64,000 nucleotides of DNA from Adiantum capillus-veneris (taxonomy: Eukaryota > Streptophyta > Polypodiopsida > Polypodiales > Pteridaceae), in NCBI GenBank assembly GCA_014529385.2, contig CM043966.1, positions 99,806,087-99,870,086 on the forward strand. Direction: 5' to 3'. This document shows positions 11,897 through 23,142 of this stretch, piece by piece. The notes under the pieces are model-generated. The model saw nothing but the letters and a program-made list of their open reading frames with translations. It was not told the DNA's origin and ran no database searches. Position 1 is the first letter of the stretch, and every line of letters begins with the position of its first letter. A program made the translations under genes and the position numbers.

Positions 11897-13690
11897 TTAG
11901 CCATATCTAGTATCATCCAAGAAGGGAGTGAGGACGGGACATCAGAAAGTGAGCATACACCCTTCTTGTTGGAAAGGATGTTTAACAAAGGAATACCTGA
12001 TCCCATTGAGGAATATGAGATTCCATCCTCACCAGTTCTTAGTCAAGGACCTACACCCTGCAAAACGCCAATGAATGTTGCCAAACTAGTGGACTTCATG
12101 TCTTCTGAGGTCCGAACCACGATCATAGCAAAGCTGTATGGAGATCCTGAGTTATTCCTTGCACTTCGAGCATTCCTTAACGGAGAGCTACGAACAGGAT
12201 TACTGCAGTTTGCGCAACCTAGTAGGCCTGACTCAATTATGATTGATGAGGAAAATCATGTGCAATCACTTGACTTAGATGGACACGAGTCTGTGATCGA
12301 GGTACCCATTAACGAATTAGGGCAGTATTTTGAAGGCGACGAGTCTAATGCGACCCTACCCATCACTACCAAGGGATTAACTATAAAGGGAATTCTTGAT
12401 GGTGGTGCGGGAGTTAGCATCGTTACAAAAGATTGTTGGGAATCCATGGGAAAACCCCGCCTTAGTGTTACTAACATTGTGGTAAAGATGGCAAATGGTA
12501 CCATAGCCAAACCTATGGGGATGCTCAAGGATCTTAAGATCAAAGTTCTAGGACACAAGGTACGACATACGTTCATTGTAATGGATTTCTCTAAACACCT
12601 TATGTCATATGAAATGATTTTAGGACGACCATTCATGAGGGAAGCACAAATGGTTCACGATTGGTCTAAAAATCATGTCTATTTGCAATTCCAAGACTCT
12701 GTCCTTAGAGTGGATTTGGTGACTGGTAAGGTACACCCCTTAGGGAGTAAAAGCATTATTGATCATCGCTCTGACACCACAGTTCACTCGGCCCCACTAC
12801 AATATTGTTACACTTGTAAGAAGGATACAGACATTGGCCAAGATTCTCCTTACATGGATGTGTTACCGGGTATGACAGAATCAGACAATGTGGATTGGGT
12901 CCACCTAGCATCAACCATAGACACTTGGGGAAATAGGGGGACGACCTGGGTAACACCTGAGGGGGATGAAATGCCTATACCCTTAAATATGCTACAAGCA
13001 ATGCATATCGCTTCCGACAAGACTCATCCTAATGTAACGAAGAAAACATACAAGTGGGTCCCTAAAGCTTCTTTAGTGACCATATCTAGTGCTAAAAAAC
13101 AGAAGCCTTGTAAGAAACGTACCACTCGCTCCAAGAAAAGTAAGAAAATGTTGCGATGGATCCCTAAACGACTATTGGAAGCCCAAGGCTACTATCAAGG
13201 AAATGATCAAATCTGGGTGCCAAAACGTAGATTGTGCTCTTACCTATCACCTGACCCAAGTGAGCCCAATCCCGTAGCTCCAAAACGAATCAATGATCGT
13301 GAAAAGAAAAAAATCACAGAATGCTACACACCCGCTCCCGAGCTAGTTTGGGTACCAAAGAAAGAACGATTTGTTCCACCTAGCTCAGGAAGGGGGGAGT
13401 CCCATGAAGCTTCTAGCTCCTCATGTAATACATCCATAGAGGTAAAAGCTTCTACACAGCCTCCATCTATAGTAGTGGACCTCCATGAAGCTACAAAAGA
13501 ATCCACACCTCCCAGTGTTCAAGAATCACCTGATGAACCACTTCAAGTTCGATCCTGGGAGAGTACCTTACCACCCTTGCAACTTGACGAGGCACCTAGG
13601 GTAATAGAAAACTACTGGCAAAAATCCTCACCTATTACCAACTGGAACAATTGGTTTCAAAGGGTGACAAGCTCATTTCAAATGGTATGA
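11882..13690 (+). CDS. Element B aspartic protease and W-x-P-K region
   Basis: 602 codons that continue the Gag frame after the 14 bp duplication. An aspartic-protease fold spans about residues 160-260, with catalytic-position motif ILDGGAGVSIVTK (Asp173; Gly replaces the usual Ser/Thr), the VKMANG strand and a terminal ILGRPFMR. A region shared with E follows (APLQYCYTCKKDTD, NVDWVHLA). At about residues 385-495 there are four basic W-[VI]-P-K repeats (KWVPK, RWIPK, IWVPK, VWVPK). The end, from VVDLHEATKES to the stop, equals the tail of E at 58483-58697. RT-RNaseH-integrase should lie between protease and W-x-P-K as in C, so an in-frame deletion joined them near 13030. The DGG motif makes protease activity doubtful. 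Confidence 0.85.
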   Translation: MNHRPLAISSIIQEGSEDGTSESEHTPFLLERMFNKGIPDPIEEYEIPSSPVLSQGPTPCKTPMNVAKLVDFMSSEVRTTIIAKLYGDPELFLALRAFLNGELRTGLLQFAQPSRPDSIMIDEENHVQSLDLDGHESVIEVPINELGQYFEGDESNATLPITTKGLTIKGILDGGAGVSIVTKDCWESMGKPRLSVTNIVVKMANGTIAKPMGMLKDLKIKVLGHKVRHTFIVMDFSKHLMSYEMILGRPFMREAQMVHDWSKNHVYLQFQDSVLRVDLVTGKVHPLGSKSIIDHRSDTTVHSAPLQYCYTCKKDTDIGQDSPYMDVLPGMTESDNVDWVHLASTIDTWGNRGTTWVTPEGDEMPIPLNMLQAMHIASDKTHPNVTKKTYKWVPKASLVTISSAKKQKPCKKRTTRSKKSKKMLRWIPKRLLEAQGYYQGNDQIWVPKRRLCSYLSPDPSEPNPVAPKRINDREKKKITECYTPAPELVWVPKKERFVPPSSGRGESHEASSSSCNTSIEVKASTQPPSIVVDLHEATKESTPPSVQESPDEPLQVRSWESTLPPLQLDEAPRVIENYWQKSSPITNWNNWFQRVTSSFQMV

Positions 13691-13697
13691 TCTACCC

Positions 13698-13711
13698 AAG
13701 GAAGGGGGGAG
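13698..13711 (+). promoter_or_regulatory. Internal polypurine tract of B
   Basis: AAGGAAGGGGGGAG seven bases after the pol-frame stop, about 1.6 kb upstream of the terminal PPT (15314-15326), which it resembles closely. It is followed by TG, as an LTR start would be. E and C have an equivalent at the same place. Confidence 0.7.
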
Positions 13712-13790
13712 TGTTTGCTGACAGTCCTCATTCATTTGTTTCCCTCTCAACCTTTTTCCCTGACCTCTCAATCACCAATCTTAGGGAATG

Positions 13791-13802
13791 TACATATAAA
13801 GC
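13791..13802 (+). promoter_or_regulatory. TATA-like box downstream of the internal PPT
   Basis: TACATATAAAGC about 80 bases after the internal PPT. It is conserved in E (58799-58808). It could be an internal promoter or a relic of an older LTR. Confidence 0.4.
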
Positions 13803-15313
13803 TTTATACTCACAAAAAAAAATAAAAAAATAAAGAGCAAGAGCAATTAGCAAACGAGTATGCACATTAAAAGTCAAAACATTGACTCAGACCTACACAT
13901 GTCACATCTGGTACAGTGAAACAGAAACCTATGCCATGAAACACCTTTGATCCTCATCACTTGAGTTATGGAGGGTAGGTAAGATTAGTACGATAGGAGT
14001 GTTTCTGTTTTAGAGTTGAGTGATTAGCAAAGTTCTCTTTTCCCACTGATGTGCCTCCTGGAGGTATTCCTTTTGTTTCCTAGTGTGTACAAGAGCGTGT
14101 TGCTATTGATAGGATTTGGACCTTCATGGAACCTTTCTCTCGTTCACACTTCAAATCAAGCGCGACCATCGACACAAACAGGTGTTTCTTGTCCATTAGC
14201 ATTGCCCTTATCTTTTTGCATCTATGATTGTCTGCTTTGATTGTGATTGGTAGCATAATATTCAGCGCATTTGCTTAGTATCAAACATTTAATTCAATGT
14301 AATGTTTTGTCATAATCACTTGTTTAGGGGTAAAAATCAAGCAGTCCGACTAAGCTAGTTTGACCAAGCTAGGTATTAGAAATCTTCTCTTAATACCATG
14401 GGGAATGCCTTCCTAATAAGCAATGGTTACTTAGGTTCTTAATCCGATTTAGGCAGCATTGTGTGAAATGTACTAGGGCTTTCTAGTGGGCTTAACCCTA
14501 GTGACCTTTATTTTAAGTATTATAAAGGGAGTTTACTAATGTGATGAGCCTGGGGAGGGTAATAGTGTTATATGACCCCCCAAAGTTACAAAATTTAAAT
14601 GTTGAAAATGAACAAACAAAAAAATCAAAGTGCCACAATGTAAAATTTTAAGCTGGAAGAGAAATCTCAGCTTGATTTGGTACTTCACTCACATGTATTG
14701 CCTATGGTACTAGAGCCCTAGAGGTTCCCAGCGTGGGCGCTTTTCCTTGAAAAGCAAAAAACCCAAGGCATACAAAATAAGCACACACATCATAATTGAA
14801 TCACTGTGAAAAGACTTTGGGGGGTCAAAGAAAAAGTAATCAGCCAGGCGATGATTTCATGAGAAATTCCTTTTATGGTAGCTTAACTACAAGGTTTTCT
14901 AGATATAGCCTCTAGTCAGCCCTCGAACATGAATATTTGGCTCTCGCGATTAAACAACTTAATTGACCACAGAAAATTAAGAAGCTTACCCATGGTATTA
15001 ATATTCGATCTCTAGTGCCTTTCGACCGTCAAATTAGCGACCCCAGACTTGTTTAATTTTTTACCTTTACATCTGTTTATGCATTTGATTACATTGAAAT
15101 TTAATGTTCATTGCTAACAAATTGTTTGAAATTCTTTGACCAATCAATTTTTCTACCTAAAACTGCATATGCTTTTTAAGAGAATGCCATTACTGTGCCA
15201 ATGTTGTTTGATTTTGCAGTGACTGAAGAAGGCTAAGGACATTCATCTCAAATGCTCTTCCACCTCGACGAACCAGCTTCAACTCAATAGCTTCCGAGGA
15301 CGGAATCTACATC
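13803..15313 (+). other. 3' untranslated region of B
   Basis: 1.5 kb without a supported gene. From about 14040 it aligns with E from about 59445 to the terminal PPT. The E-specific ORF (58945-59367) has no counterpart; B has only about 200 unrelated or decayed bases there. The function of the conserved non-coding part is unknown. Confidence 0.7.
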
Positions 15314-15326
15314 AGGAAGGGGGGCA
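15314..15326 (+). promoter_or_regulatory. Terminal polypurine tract of B
   Basis: AGGAAGGGGGGCA directly before the 3' LTR. Confidence 0.85.
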
Positions 15327-15616
15327 TGTTAACCCTCACGGCACACGGACACCCTATGATCTATAAACGTTGTATTATTTAGAGTCAGGTACCGGGCTTG
15401 TCGGTCCAATAGGGAAAGGTAGAGTGATCGCCGATGAGAGGCGCACTTTAACTTGGACATTCAAGGGATTAGTTGGTTAAGCATGGGCGCCCAAGTGTGA
15501 ATGGGGTGAGCTCCTATAAAATCCAACTAAACCTAATTTTTACTCATTCTCTCATTTGTGCAATAGAAGAGTGCTCTTGCTCCATCTCCATCTCCATCTT
15601 CTTCTTCTTCACCTCC

Positions 15617-15715
<99 letters not shown>

Positions 15716-15958
15716 TGTGTGCAATCGAGCATTACGAAGGCACGACGGCGGCGAAGCGGTTGAGCGCGGCACGACTGCAGCTTCTTCTTCATCGCGACGA
15801 GGAATCCACCACGAAGGCGAGCGTAGAGCGGTGAGTGACACACCCTTTGTTCTCTTGAGCTTGCTAGTTTAGGCTTGTTGTGTGCTTGGAGCCGTTTGTG
15901 GCTCGCACACGGTGTATTGGCAAGTCCCTTGCTTCGACAGTGCGGCAAGGAGCGCACA
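15327..15958 (+). repeat. 3' LTR of element B
   Basis: 632 bp, the same as the 5' LTR except for a few substitutions, one CCATCT unit fewer and a longer (TG)n(AG)n run (15618-15707). It is followed by the GACAC duplication at 15959-15963. Confidence 0.93.
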
Positions 15959-15966
15959 GACACTTG

Positions 15967-15990
15967 AGACTTTATACGCGTATAAAGTCT
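15967..15990. repeat. A-type CGCG palindrome (perfect)
   Basis: Half-site AGACTTTATACG followed by its exact reverse complement: a perfect 24 bp palindrome. Confidence 0.92.
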
Positions 15991-16250
15991 TTTGTGGAAG
16001 AATGAGGTGACTTTTATTCCACTGATTCCTTATCACTCAAGCAACTCTTAGCAAGTTTCAGAATTCAATTTGGAAATTTTTTGAGCAAGTTAAGACTAAT
16101 ACAAGCCACAATCTACAGTTTCCTGTCTTTTGCTCTTTGCAAGCCCAAATGAGCTCCAAATTCTATGAAATTTTTGGCTAAGGACTTCTTTTATGCTCTA
16201 GGACATTGAGGTATACTCAAATGTCTATTTTGACCCAGATCTGGCCTATG

Positions 16251-16274
16251 AGACTTCATACGCGTATAAAGTCT
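16251..16274. repeat. A-type CGCG palindrome (one asymmetric position)
   Basis: AGACTTCATACG followed by CGTATAAAGTCT, about 280 bases from the previous copy. Confidence 0.85.
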
Positions 16275-16534
16275 TTTGCTCAAAATTAGTTTTGTTTCTA
16301 CCAAAGGTGCCCCTTAGTGTGTAGAACAAGAATATGTGCTCACAACAAAATTTGGATGTCAAATTTGCTCAAAATCATCAGTTTCTACAAGAAAATCCTC
16401 TGAAAGAGTAAAATCCTGTTAACTCTCAATCTATATGTCCAAAATGACATGAAACTTGGTGTATGTACTCAACACATCATGCAGAAGATGGGTATAATGT
16501 CAAAAGTTCAAAATTACTGCCAAAATCACCGTTG

Positions 16535-16558
16535 AGACTTCATACGGGTATGATGTCT
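16535..16558. repeat. CGCG palindrome intermediate between A and C types
   Basis: AGACTTCATACG followed by GGTATGATGTCT. The right half is that of the C-type palindrome, the left half is A-type and the centre is mutated. About 280 bases from its neighbour. Confidence 0.75.
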
Positions 16559-16683
16559 GCTGATGATTTTTTGGACAGAACTCAATCACAGGCATCCCCA
16601 AGCCTCTAGCACTATATTTCAAGCATTTCTACCAATTTTCATGCAAAAATATGCTCAGAATCACAAGTTTTTCTTTTTCCCAT

Positions 16684-17477
16684 TGTCGGGGGATTTGTGT
16701 TCGCAAGGTGAGCCGGGAAGGTGCGGGGCCTCTGGCTGTGAGAGGTGTGTGGAAGAGAGTTGCAGCAAACACAATTAATGTAGACAAAGCTTGAAATTAA
16801 CAGCTTGAACAAGATCCTGAAGCTTGATTATCATTAACAGTACGACTGCTTACATTATTTAAACTCCTTCCATGATTAGAGTGGCTTGGAAGCTTGGATT
16901 AGAGTGGCTTATGGTGTCTTTGATTAGATTGGCTATGGAAGATTGGATTAGAGTGGGCTATGGAAGCTTGGCTTAGGATTAGAGTGCTCCAAGCTTATGG
17001 CTTCCTCCCCGTTAATACAACAGAGTACGAAAACTTGAATATCTTCTAATCGGTGCAGAATTAGCCTCTGTGCGTGAGACACAAAAATGCTGAAAATGCC
17101 CTTTTCCTGCAGCTAGGACGGGCCGTTTTGTCCAGAAACCTGTTTTACAAAACTTTTCCAGAATAGGACTTTTTCGCCCTCCCTCATGCAAAGATGTGAG
17201 GTCTCTCACACACTTTCCTTTTTACCACTGACCACATGTCTTCCTCTACCTAAGTTGCCTTATATGTCCTAAGAGCCCTTTCACGTGTAAAACCTTTTCT
17301 TCAAGCATAAAATCTCTACGCTTAGGCCTTCATAACCACATAAAGCATACACTTTCTGGATCTCCTTGCATGTTTTCGATCCCTGGTCTCATTGCTCAAT
17401 AAATGTGTGAGCTTCAAATAGACTTTTTCTGCTTCTCTTTACTCTTTTTTCCATCGTAGAAGCGGAGTAGCACGACA
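16684..17477 (-). repeat. 3' LTR of element D
   Basis: 794 bp, TGTCGGGGG...CACGACA on the plus strand, matching 23143-23934. It includes repeated TTAGAGTGGCT-like units at about 16875-16985. Confidence 0.9.
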
Positions 17478-17490
17478 TCCACCCCCTCTG
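17478..17490 (-). promoter_or_regulatory. Polypurine tract of D
   Basis: The minus strand reads AGAGGGGGTGGA just before the 3' LTR; one T interrupts the purine run. Confidence 0.7.
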
Positions 17491-17524
17491 AACCTGTACA
17501 GCCTCCGGTCTGTGCCAATTGCAC

Positions 17525-18882
17525 TTAATCAGCTTCATTAAAATCATCATCAGACATATCATTTGATTTATACATAACATGATCCTTTGAAGGTGGATCT
17601 GAATGGGAATCTTCAAGAACAATATCGCCTTCTCGCTTCTTGAATAGCTTGATCCGTTTCCGTGCAATAGACACTTTGAGCATAGTTCCATCAAGTTCAC
17701 ATAATTGATATGTTGCATTATCAAAAACATGTAGCACCACATATGGTCCAAACCACCGTTTAACCATTTTTCTCATAGCAGTATATTGGTTCTCCAAGCT
17801 ACTGTCATAGACAAGTACCCAGTCACCGTCTTTGATAGCATGTGGTCGTAATCTATGCTTTCCATCAAATGTTGCCTTATTCTTCAATCTTGCTTCTTTA
17901 AGCTTCTCTTTAGCCTATTCAATGTCCTCTTGACGCCTGTCAAGCTGGCGAATACGTAGAGCAAGCAAGTCTTCAGTAGACATACCTTCTTCCCATGGCA
18001 TTATGGTGCAAGTCATAACTACTTCCTCTATAGGCATAATGGGTTTTTGCCCATGCATCAATTCGAATGGCATAAATCCTATAACAGAACTGTGTGTAGT
18101 GCAATCAGCACATAAAGCAAATGGTAAGAGTTTAGGCCAATCACCAATGTGTCCTTCACACGCCTTTGCTAAAGCTTTAACAATAGGCGGATGTCCTCTT
18201 TCACTTTTCCTGTTACCTTCTGGATTATATGATGTAGTGAGAGCGAGTTTAATACCCATACGAGCAAAAAACTCTCGAGCTTCATCCCAGCTCACCTCTA
18301 TCTGCAGTAATCCTGCCACACACATCCATACCTGGAGATGACATCTTCAAGCAAGAACTTGCATATTGAACTGGTAGCTTTGGTGCGCAAAGCTCTGCCT
18401 TCAACCTGATTAGTAAGATCTTCCCTGGCAAGAACAATATATCTCACCTGCAACACTCCTACTGGCATTGTAATAAGGTCCACCACCCACTTGTAGTGCA
18501 TAGCTAGCGGCAACGGATAGGTGGGATGCAATCCATCTCTATGTCGCACATTAGAGTACTGTTGACATATTAAGCATGATTCCACAAATTGAACCACATC
18601 TTTGTACATACCTCTCCACCAATATCGGTCTTTAATCTTGACAAAGGTTGCCCAGACTCCTTTGTGTCCAGCCCACAGACTTTCATGAAACTCTTTAATT
18701 ACCTGCTGTTGAGTTGCTTTGTTGCAAATAATTCGTCGTGGTACCCCTCCTGGGCGCTTCGGTTGTTTCCATAAATGTCCATCTTTCAGGAAATAGCCAT
18801 AGGCCTTTTTCCTGATCTTCTTGAATTGTTGGTCACTCCATCCTTCTTGTCTAGTGAAAGTACTTAGGTAGCGGCCAATCAT
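17525..18882 (-). pseudogene. Element D integrase (frameshifted)
   Basis: Frames 18882-18298, 18325-17915 and 17887-17525. The H2C2 zinc-binding part is visible as EFHESLWAGHKG...CLICQQ. The first catalytic Asp is in VVDLITMP, the second (TADRGE) survives only in a third frame near 18310, and the Glu is in GNRKSERGHP. The last frame carries the SH3-like C-terminal part (DWVLVYDSSLENQ, KRWFGPYVV). Two indels around the second Asp inactivate the core. Confidence 0.85.
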
Positions 18883-20575
18883 AAGCCACTCTCCATCATA
18901 AAACTCTTCAGAAAAGACTTCAAAAACATGAGCAATATTTCCACAATTGGCATGTAGATATAAGAAGACGTGTAGAACTTTAAGCCAACATCATCACTCG
19001 TGGTCAGCATCTCTTCTTCATCTTCAAACCTGGCTCTTGATAACATATCTGCAACAGGGTTATGTCTACCTGCAATATGACAAAATTCAGGGTTAAGAGA
19101 CTTAATATAGGCTATCCATGTAGCATGGCAATGTCCGGAGTAGAGCTGTTTGCAATCATCCCTATTAGTGGCAAGCAATCTATCTCTACAACAACAGAAG
19201 CTCCAATAAAGTATTCTTTATCGGTCCTTAGAGCGGTAGCAATGCCCCAAATTTCCCTCTTAACCTGTGGATATCCTCGTTGACAAGCATTGAGCACCTT
19301 GGCTCCAAATCTCACTGCATACCTGTGTCCTTCAGCATCATCTTGACCTATAGCCCATCCAATACCTGTCGGGCTAGTGTCAACTGTTAAAATAAATGGC
19401 TTGTCGCATTTATAATCAACTTTCCTCAAGGTCGAAACCTTAAGAAGCATCTTCCTTTATTTTCTTAATAGCTTGTGTGTGAAATTCTTCCCAAACAAAC
19501 CTCTTACCTTTTCGTAGCAATTGATACAGCACCTCTGCAACATGAGCAAAGTGTGCCAGCCAAATACGATAGAACACACATGCGCCTAAGAATCGACGAA
19601 CCTCAATAACTGAAGAACATGTTTCCTTCATCTTTTGGATTGCTTCGACTTTTGCTGGAGCAGAGTGCACATCCTTACCAAACCAAGAGGAGTACGCATT
19701 GTAGTAAGATCCCTGCTCTCCAAAGCTAACTGGAATTGATCATATCCTGAATAAAGATCACCCATGGAGTAAATAGATCTAACTGCAAAGGCCTCGGCAA
19801 ATTCATCCACAATTGGGCCAGTACCCACATTGCGGATTGTTATCTTGTTAACTGGTTGCATATCCTGAATGAACCTTAATGTACCATTTTTCTTCGGAAC
19901 AGTAAACCATCGATTAGAATACGGAGCACATGATGGCTCCAAAATTCCCATTTGAATCTTTTCATTAAGCAAATTGATAAGCTTTGGCAAGTGAGCTTTA
20001 GGAACTGGAATAGGACGCAAGCTCCATGGCATGTGTAGAACAGTGAAAATAACCATTGGTGAAACAACACTTGGATCCACACACCCAATCTCACTTGGCT
20101 CAAAAGCGGAGGCTTTACCATACTTTTTGAGCATACCTTGAAAACATTTGATCTCCTCTTCATTGAGGAAACCGTCTTCTCCAACCTTTAGCTGCTGTAG
20201 TGTCTCCTTAGTAAACTTATGCCCTATGTTTTTTGGATCCCTGAGTATAGGCTTTCGAGAAGCCTCCTTAATCATCCCATCACTTTCTTCTGGCAGTGGT
20301 GTAGCCACTGGCCTCACTTTCTTTGCAATAGTCTTATATTTTGTCTCTACCTGTGCTTCAACAGTTTCACCTGAATCATCTTCAATATGCATAAGTGCTT
20401 CATATAAACTTAACTCATCATACATTTGCATTGAATGGACCTCGACCACTTCAGTTCCGATTTGTAACCTGTTTTGGCTGATTTCCTCAAGCTCTGACAT
20501 AGTATCTACATAAGATACCTCTTCAAAGACTCCTGAAATCACATCATCTGATTCAAGCACATCACAACCCTGCAA
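18879..20575 (-). pseudogene. Element D reverse transcriptase / RNase H (core deleted)
   Basis: Frame 20575-19628 has the RT fingers (VPKKNGTLRFIQDMQPVNK) and the first palm strand (MGDLYSGYDQFQLALESRDL). It then breaks after TPLGLVRM and jumps to the connection region (HSAPAKVEAIQKM, VRRFLGACVFYRIWL at 19670-19440). The segment that should hold the catalytic xxDD is missing, a loss of roughly 250-300 bases compared with the family. RNase H follows (LTVDTSPTGIGWAIGQDD, EREIWG-like VKREIWGIATAL) at 19450-19112 and continues at 19178-18879. This element cannot reverse-transcribe itself. Confidence 0.85.
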
Positions 20576-20733
20576 TTCACTTTGGATGCTTGAAACATAC
20601 TATTTTTCCCACTTTGGCAAATCATTAAATTTTTTGAAAGAGACTGAACCTTCAGATGTTAACCCCAAAAACCCTGAAGAGAAAGCTTCTCTTTGCGAGA
20701 ACTTCTCCTCACTTGTACCACCATAGTCCCGCT

Positions 20734-21243
20734 TTATAATGGAACTCCGAGAAAATCCTGTACAAACCTGTGTTCTCTAAACTCCTTGCATATCTTCGGC
20801 ATTGGATGATCATGTAGACTATCCTTATTCCTGGCATGGTCAACACATACAGTCAAGAATTGCACTACTTTCTTACCATCTCGGCTCCGAACCCTGGCAT
20901 AGGCCGAGCCATCATCCAACACTTTGGTTTCCATTCGCACAGCTGTAATGTAGGGTTGGCCCAGAATTAAAGGATAAGAGGAATGCTCCTCTATACAGAA
21001 ATTTTGCTCATCACAGACATCCCCTACAGTTACCTTAACATTGGCACAAGCACCATAGAGGTCACCTGGAAGCATATTGGCAGCTCGAATCCGCCAACCA
21101 TGGTCCACATCAATAGGCCATTTCCTCTTTTTGTGCAAGCTTTTAGCCATCAAATTGATCTCCGATCCACGATCTATGAGTGCTAAGACCGGTTCTTCGA
21201 TGTCACCAAGCTTCACAACAGTTTTGGTTGTGCTCTTGCCCAA
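20734..21243 (-). pseudogene. Element D aspartic protease domain
   Basis: 169 codons: LALIDRGSEINLMAKSL at the catalytic position (D-R-G instead of D-T/S-G) and YPLILGQPYITAVR at the second hydrophobic-Gly motif, followed by GKKVVQFLTV. The style (IDxGSEINLM, ILGQPYITA) is one I associate with basidiomycete and some non-seed-plant Ty3 elements. It overlaps the gag frame end (21213). Confidence 0.75.
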
Positions 21244-23031
21244 TGAGTCTTTGAAAAGTGACTCCTTGGTATACTTTCACTATCTTTATCTTCATTGAAA
21301 TGAACATGCCTTACCTCAGGTACGGTTGGATTTGACACCACCACAGACCTCGACTCTTCTTCTTCTTCAAGATTCGCCAAATACTCTTCATAGTCGTCCA
21401 AAAGTGCTTTAATGTGGCGTACCGCCTGGCTCTTCACTGACTCCGGCTCCTGTTCACTTGGTATCTGCCGCTTTCTTTTGATGATGTCAATTATCTCCTC
21501 ATGAAACTCACGTTTGGCAATGCCCAAAATATCACCCAATGTGAGCTCTGCTTTGCTATTCAGAATGCGCTCTTCAAAAACTTTCTTTAAATCTGTAGCT
21601 AATTCAATGTCAGACTTAAGCTTATATGAGGGTCCCCTGGGTTTACCTTGCTTTTTGTCCTTGGGTGCCTCCTCCATCACCACTTCAGGAGCGGGCTTAG
21701 GAGCAGGACCTTCTTCTTGCTTGCTCTTGAACCTCGTTGTCCTTTTCGATGTCCCAGGAGCTTCTTCATCTCTTTTCCGCTTTTCCTCCACCATAGCCTC
21801 ATTAGCTTGAGACTTCGCAATGAATGCATACACCGAGAGGGAATCCACTAAATCAGTCCAACCTGTGGTTTCTCGAATTGAATTCCCTACTTGCCGCAAC
21901 TTCCCATAAGTTACATGTCCTATTTCTGCTGTCTTCAAAGCATAAGGCCATAATTGACTCTTGGTACCTGCACCATCATCATCACCCTTCCCGCAAACTT
22001 GCAGCCCATATATAGCTGCTTCCACAAGAGCAACATTATGTGGATCTCTTCAACTATCTTCTTCATGCCGCCCTTACCGAAGTTCAGGCGGAGCATCTCA
22101 CCTGTTTCCCTAAGGTGTATCTTCTTGTCCTTCCAGAACACCACGTTCCTTTTATAAGCTTCGTCAAAATCATCGCATTCTTTAATGTACTTGTGGTCTT
22201 CACTGTCACACCACATGCATCGGTCCCAGCCTTTGTGTGGTGGCTACCGTCTAGGCTCAAATGTAGACCCCTTTGCAGCTAGTCCGTCAAATTTAACAAC
22301 TGTAAAATTCAAATTTAATTCTTGAATACCTTTCACCAATTCGTCAAGAACTAGCTCCTCCACTCTGGGTATTTTCGAGGTTGTTTTCTCTTTAGGTTCC
22401 TCTTCCGCAACATCCATGATGTCAGCCACGATCAGCTTATCGACTCTCATCTGTCGTTTCACGATCATGTTGACTGCTTCAGTGACTACCTTCCAATCGG
22501 ATGTTAAGCCCAATTCTCCTGTTGAATCCTCTAGCAACTGCACTAGACTCTTCTGAAGTCGAGGGTCGGCAGCCTGAATGAATAGCTCAACCTTCTGATC
22601 CCTCATCAAACGTTGCTCTGTCGAGGACAGTTGCTCGAACTTCTTCTAAAATTCCCGTAATAATTCTCGTGCAGACAGATTTTTGTTCTTCTTCTGCACC
22701 AGTTCATAAAGCTTTGCCTTGTTACTCTTTGTGAATCCTCAAGGAAGTATTCCTCCTGAAGCGCCTTCTTGAAATCTTGCCAATTCGGGCCTTGAACCGC
22801 CTGAATTTTTTTAATTAGACTCCTAAGTTTTGGCTCTGCAATCAAATGAAACCCTTTCACTGCATTCTGATCATCAATACCATTCTCTTCCATTGCCTGC
22901 TCGTAGATATTGCAAAATTTGCTAATATCCCGGCCTTCAAATTGATGCAATTTCTTGGTAACCATGTGCCGAGCTTTACCGATCCTTTCTTGCAAATTGT
23001 ACTGCTGTTGGACAGTCTGTTGTTGTTGCAT
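21213..23031 (-). pseudogene. Element D gag (frameshifted)
   Basis: Frames 23031-22606, 22609-22244, 22216-21935 and 22025-21213. The first carries a Gln-rich start and a capsid-like part (KLHQFEGRDISKFCNIYE, WQDFKKALQEEYF). The second has LFIQAADPRLQKSLVQLLED and DELVKGIQELNLN. The third has a zinc-knuckle-like CMWCDSEDHKYIKEC (CX2CX4HX5C). The last has a charged linker ending before the protease. Confidence 0.8.
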
Positions 23032-23124
23032 ATAAGAAGCAAACTGCTACATCATCTGCTGTATGGCAGCCCCTTGCGGTGTCGACATCTTCTTCCACCA
23101 CAGTGCTCACCCCGACTCATTTCG

Positions 23125-23138
23125 CGTCGGGTTCACCA
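23125..23138 (-). promoter_or_regulatory. Primer-binding site of D, probably tRNA-Trp
   Basis: The minus strand reads TGGTGAACCCGACG, four bases inside the 5' LTR. It is complementary to the 3' end of plant tRNA-Trp as I recall it (GTCGGGTTCACCA), which I could not look up. Confidence 0.6.
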
Positions 23139-23142
23139 AGAA

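Larger units (their letters stand above)
6852..15958 (+). mobile_element. Element B: non-autonomous Ty3/gypsy element, 9.1 kb
   Basis: Complete element with two nearly identical LTRs, a tRNA-Asp PBS, gag, an aspartic-protease/W-x-P-K ORF, an internal and a terminal PPT and a perfect GACAC target duplication. RT, RNase H and integrase are entirely missing. Apart from microsatellite length the LTRs differ at only a few bases by eye, and B sits in A which sits in Z, so it is among the youngest insertions here. Element E is a diverged member of the same family. Confidence 0.93.
15959..16683 (-). other. Leader of element A, middle segment
   Basis: Non-coding part of A between the B and D insertions. 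It holds three A-type palindromes. No gene is seen. Confidence 0.7.

Noticed and set aside
11882-11900. Programmed frameshift between Gag and protease in B
   Set aside because: The frame change is explained by a 14 bp tandem duplication absent from E.
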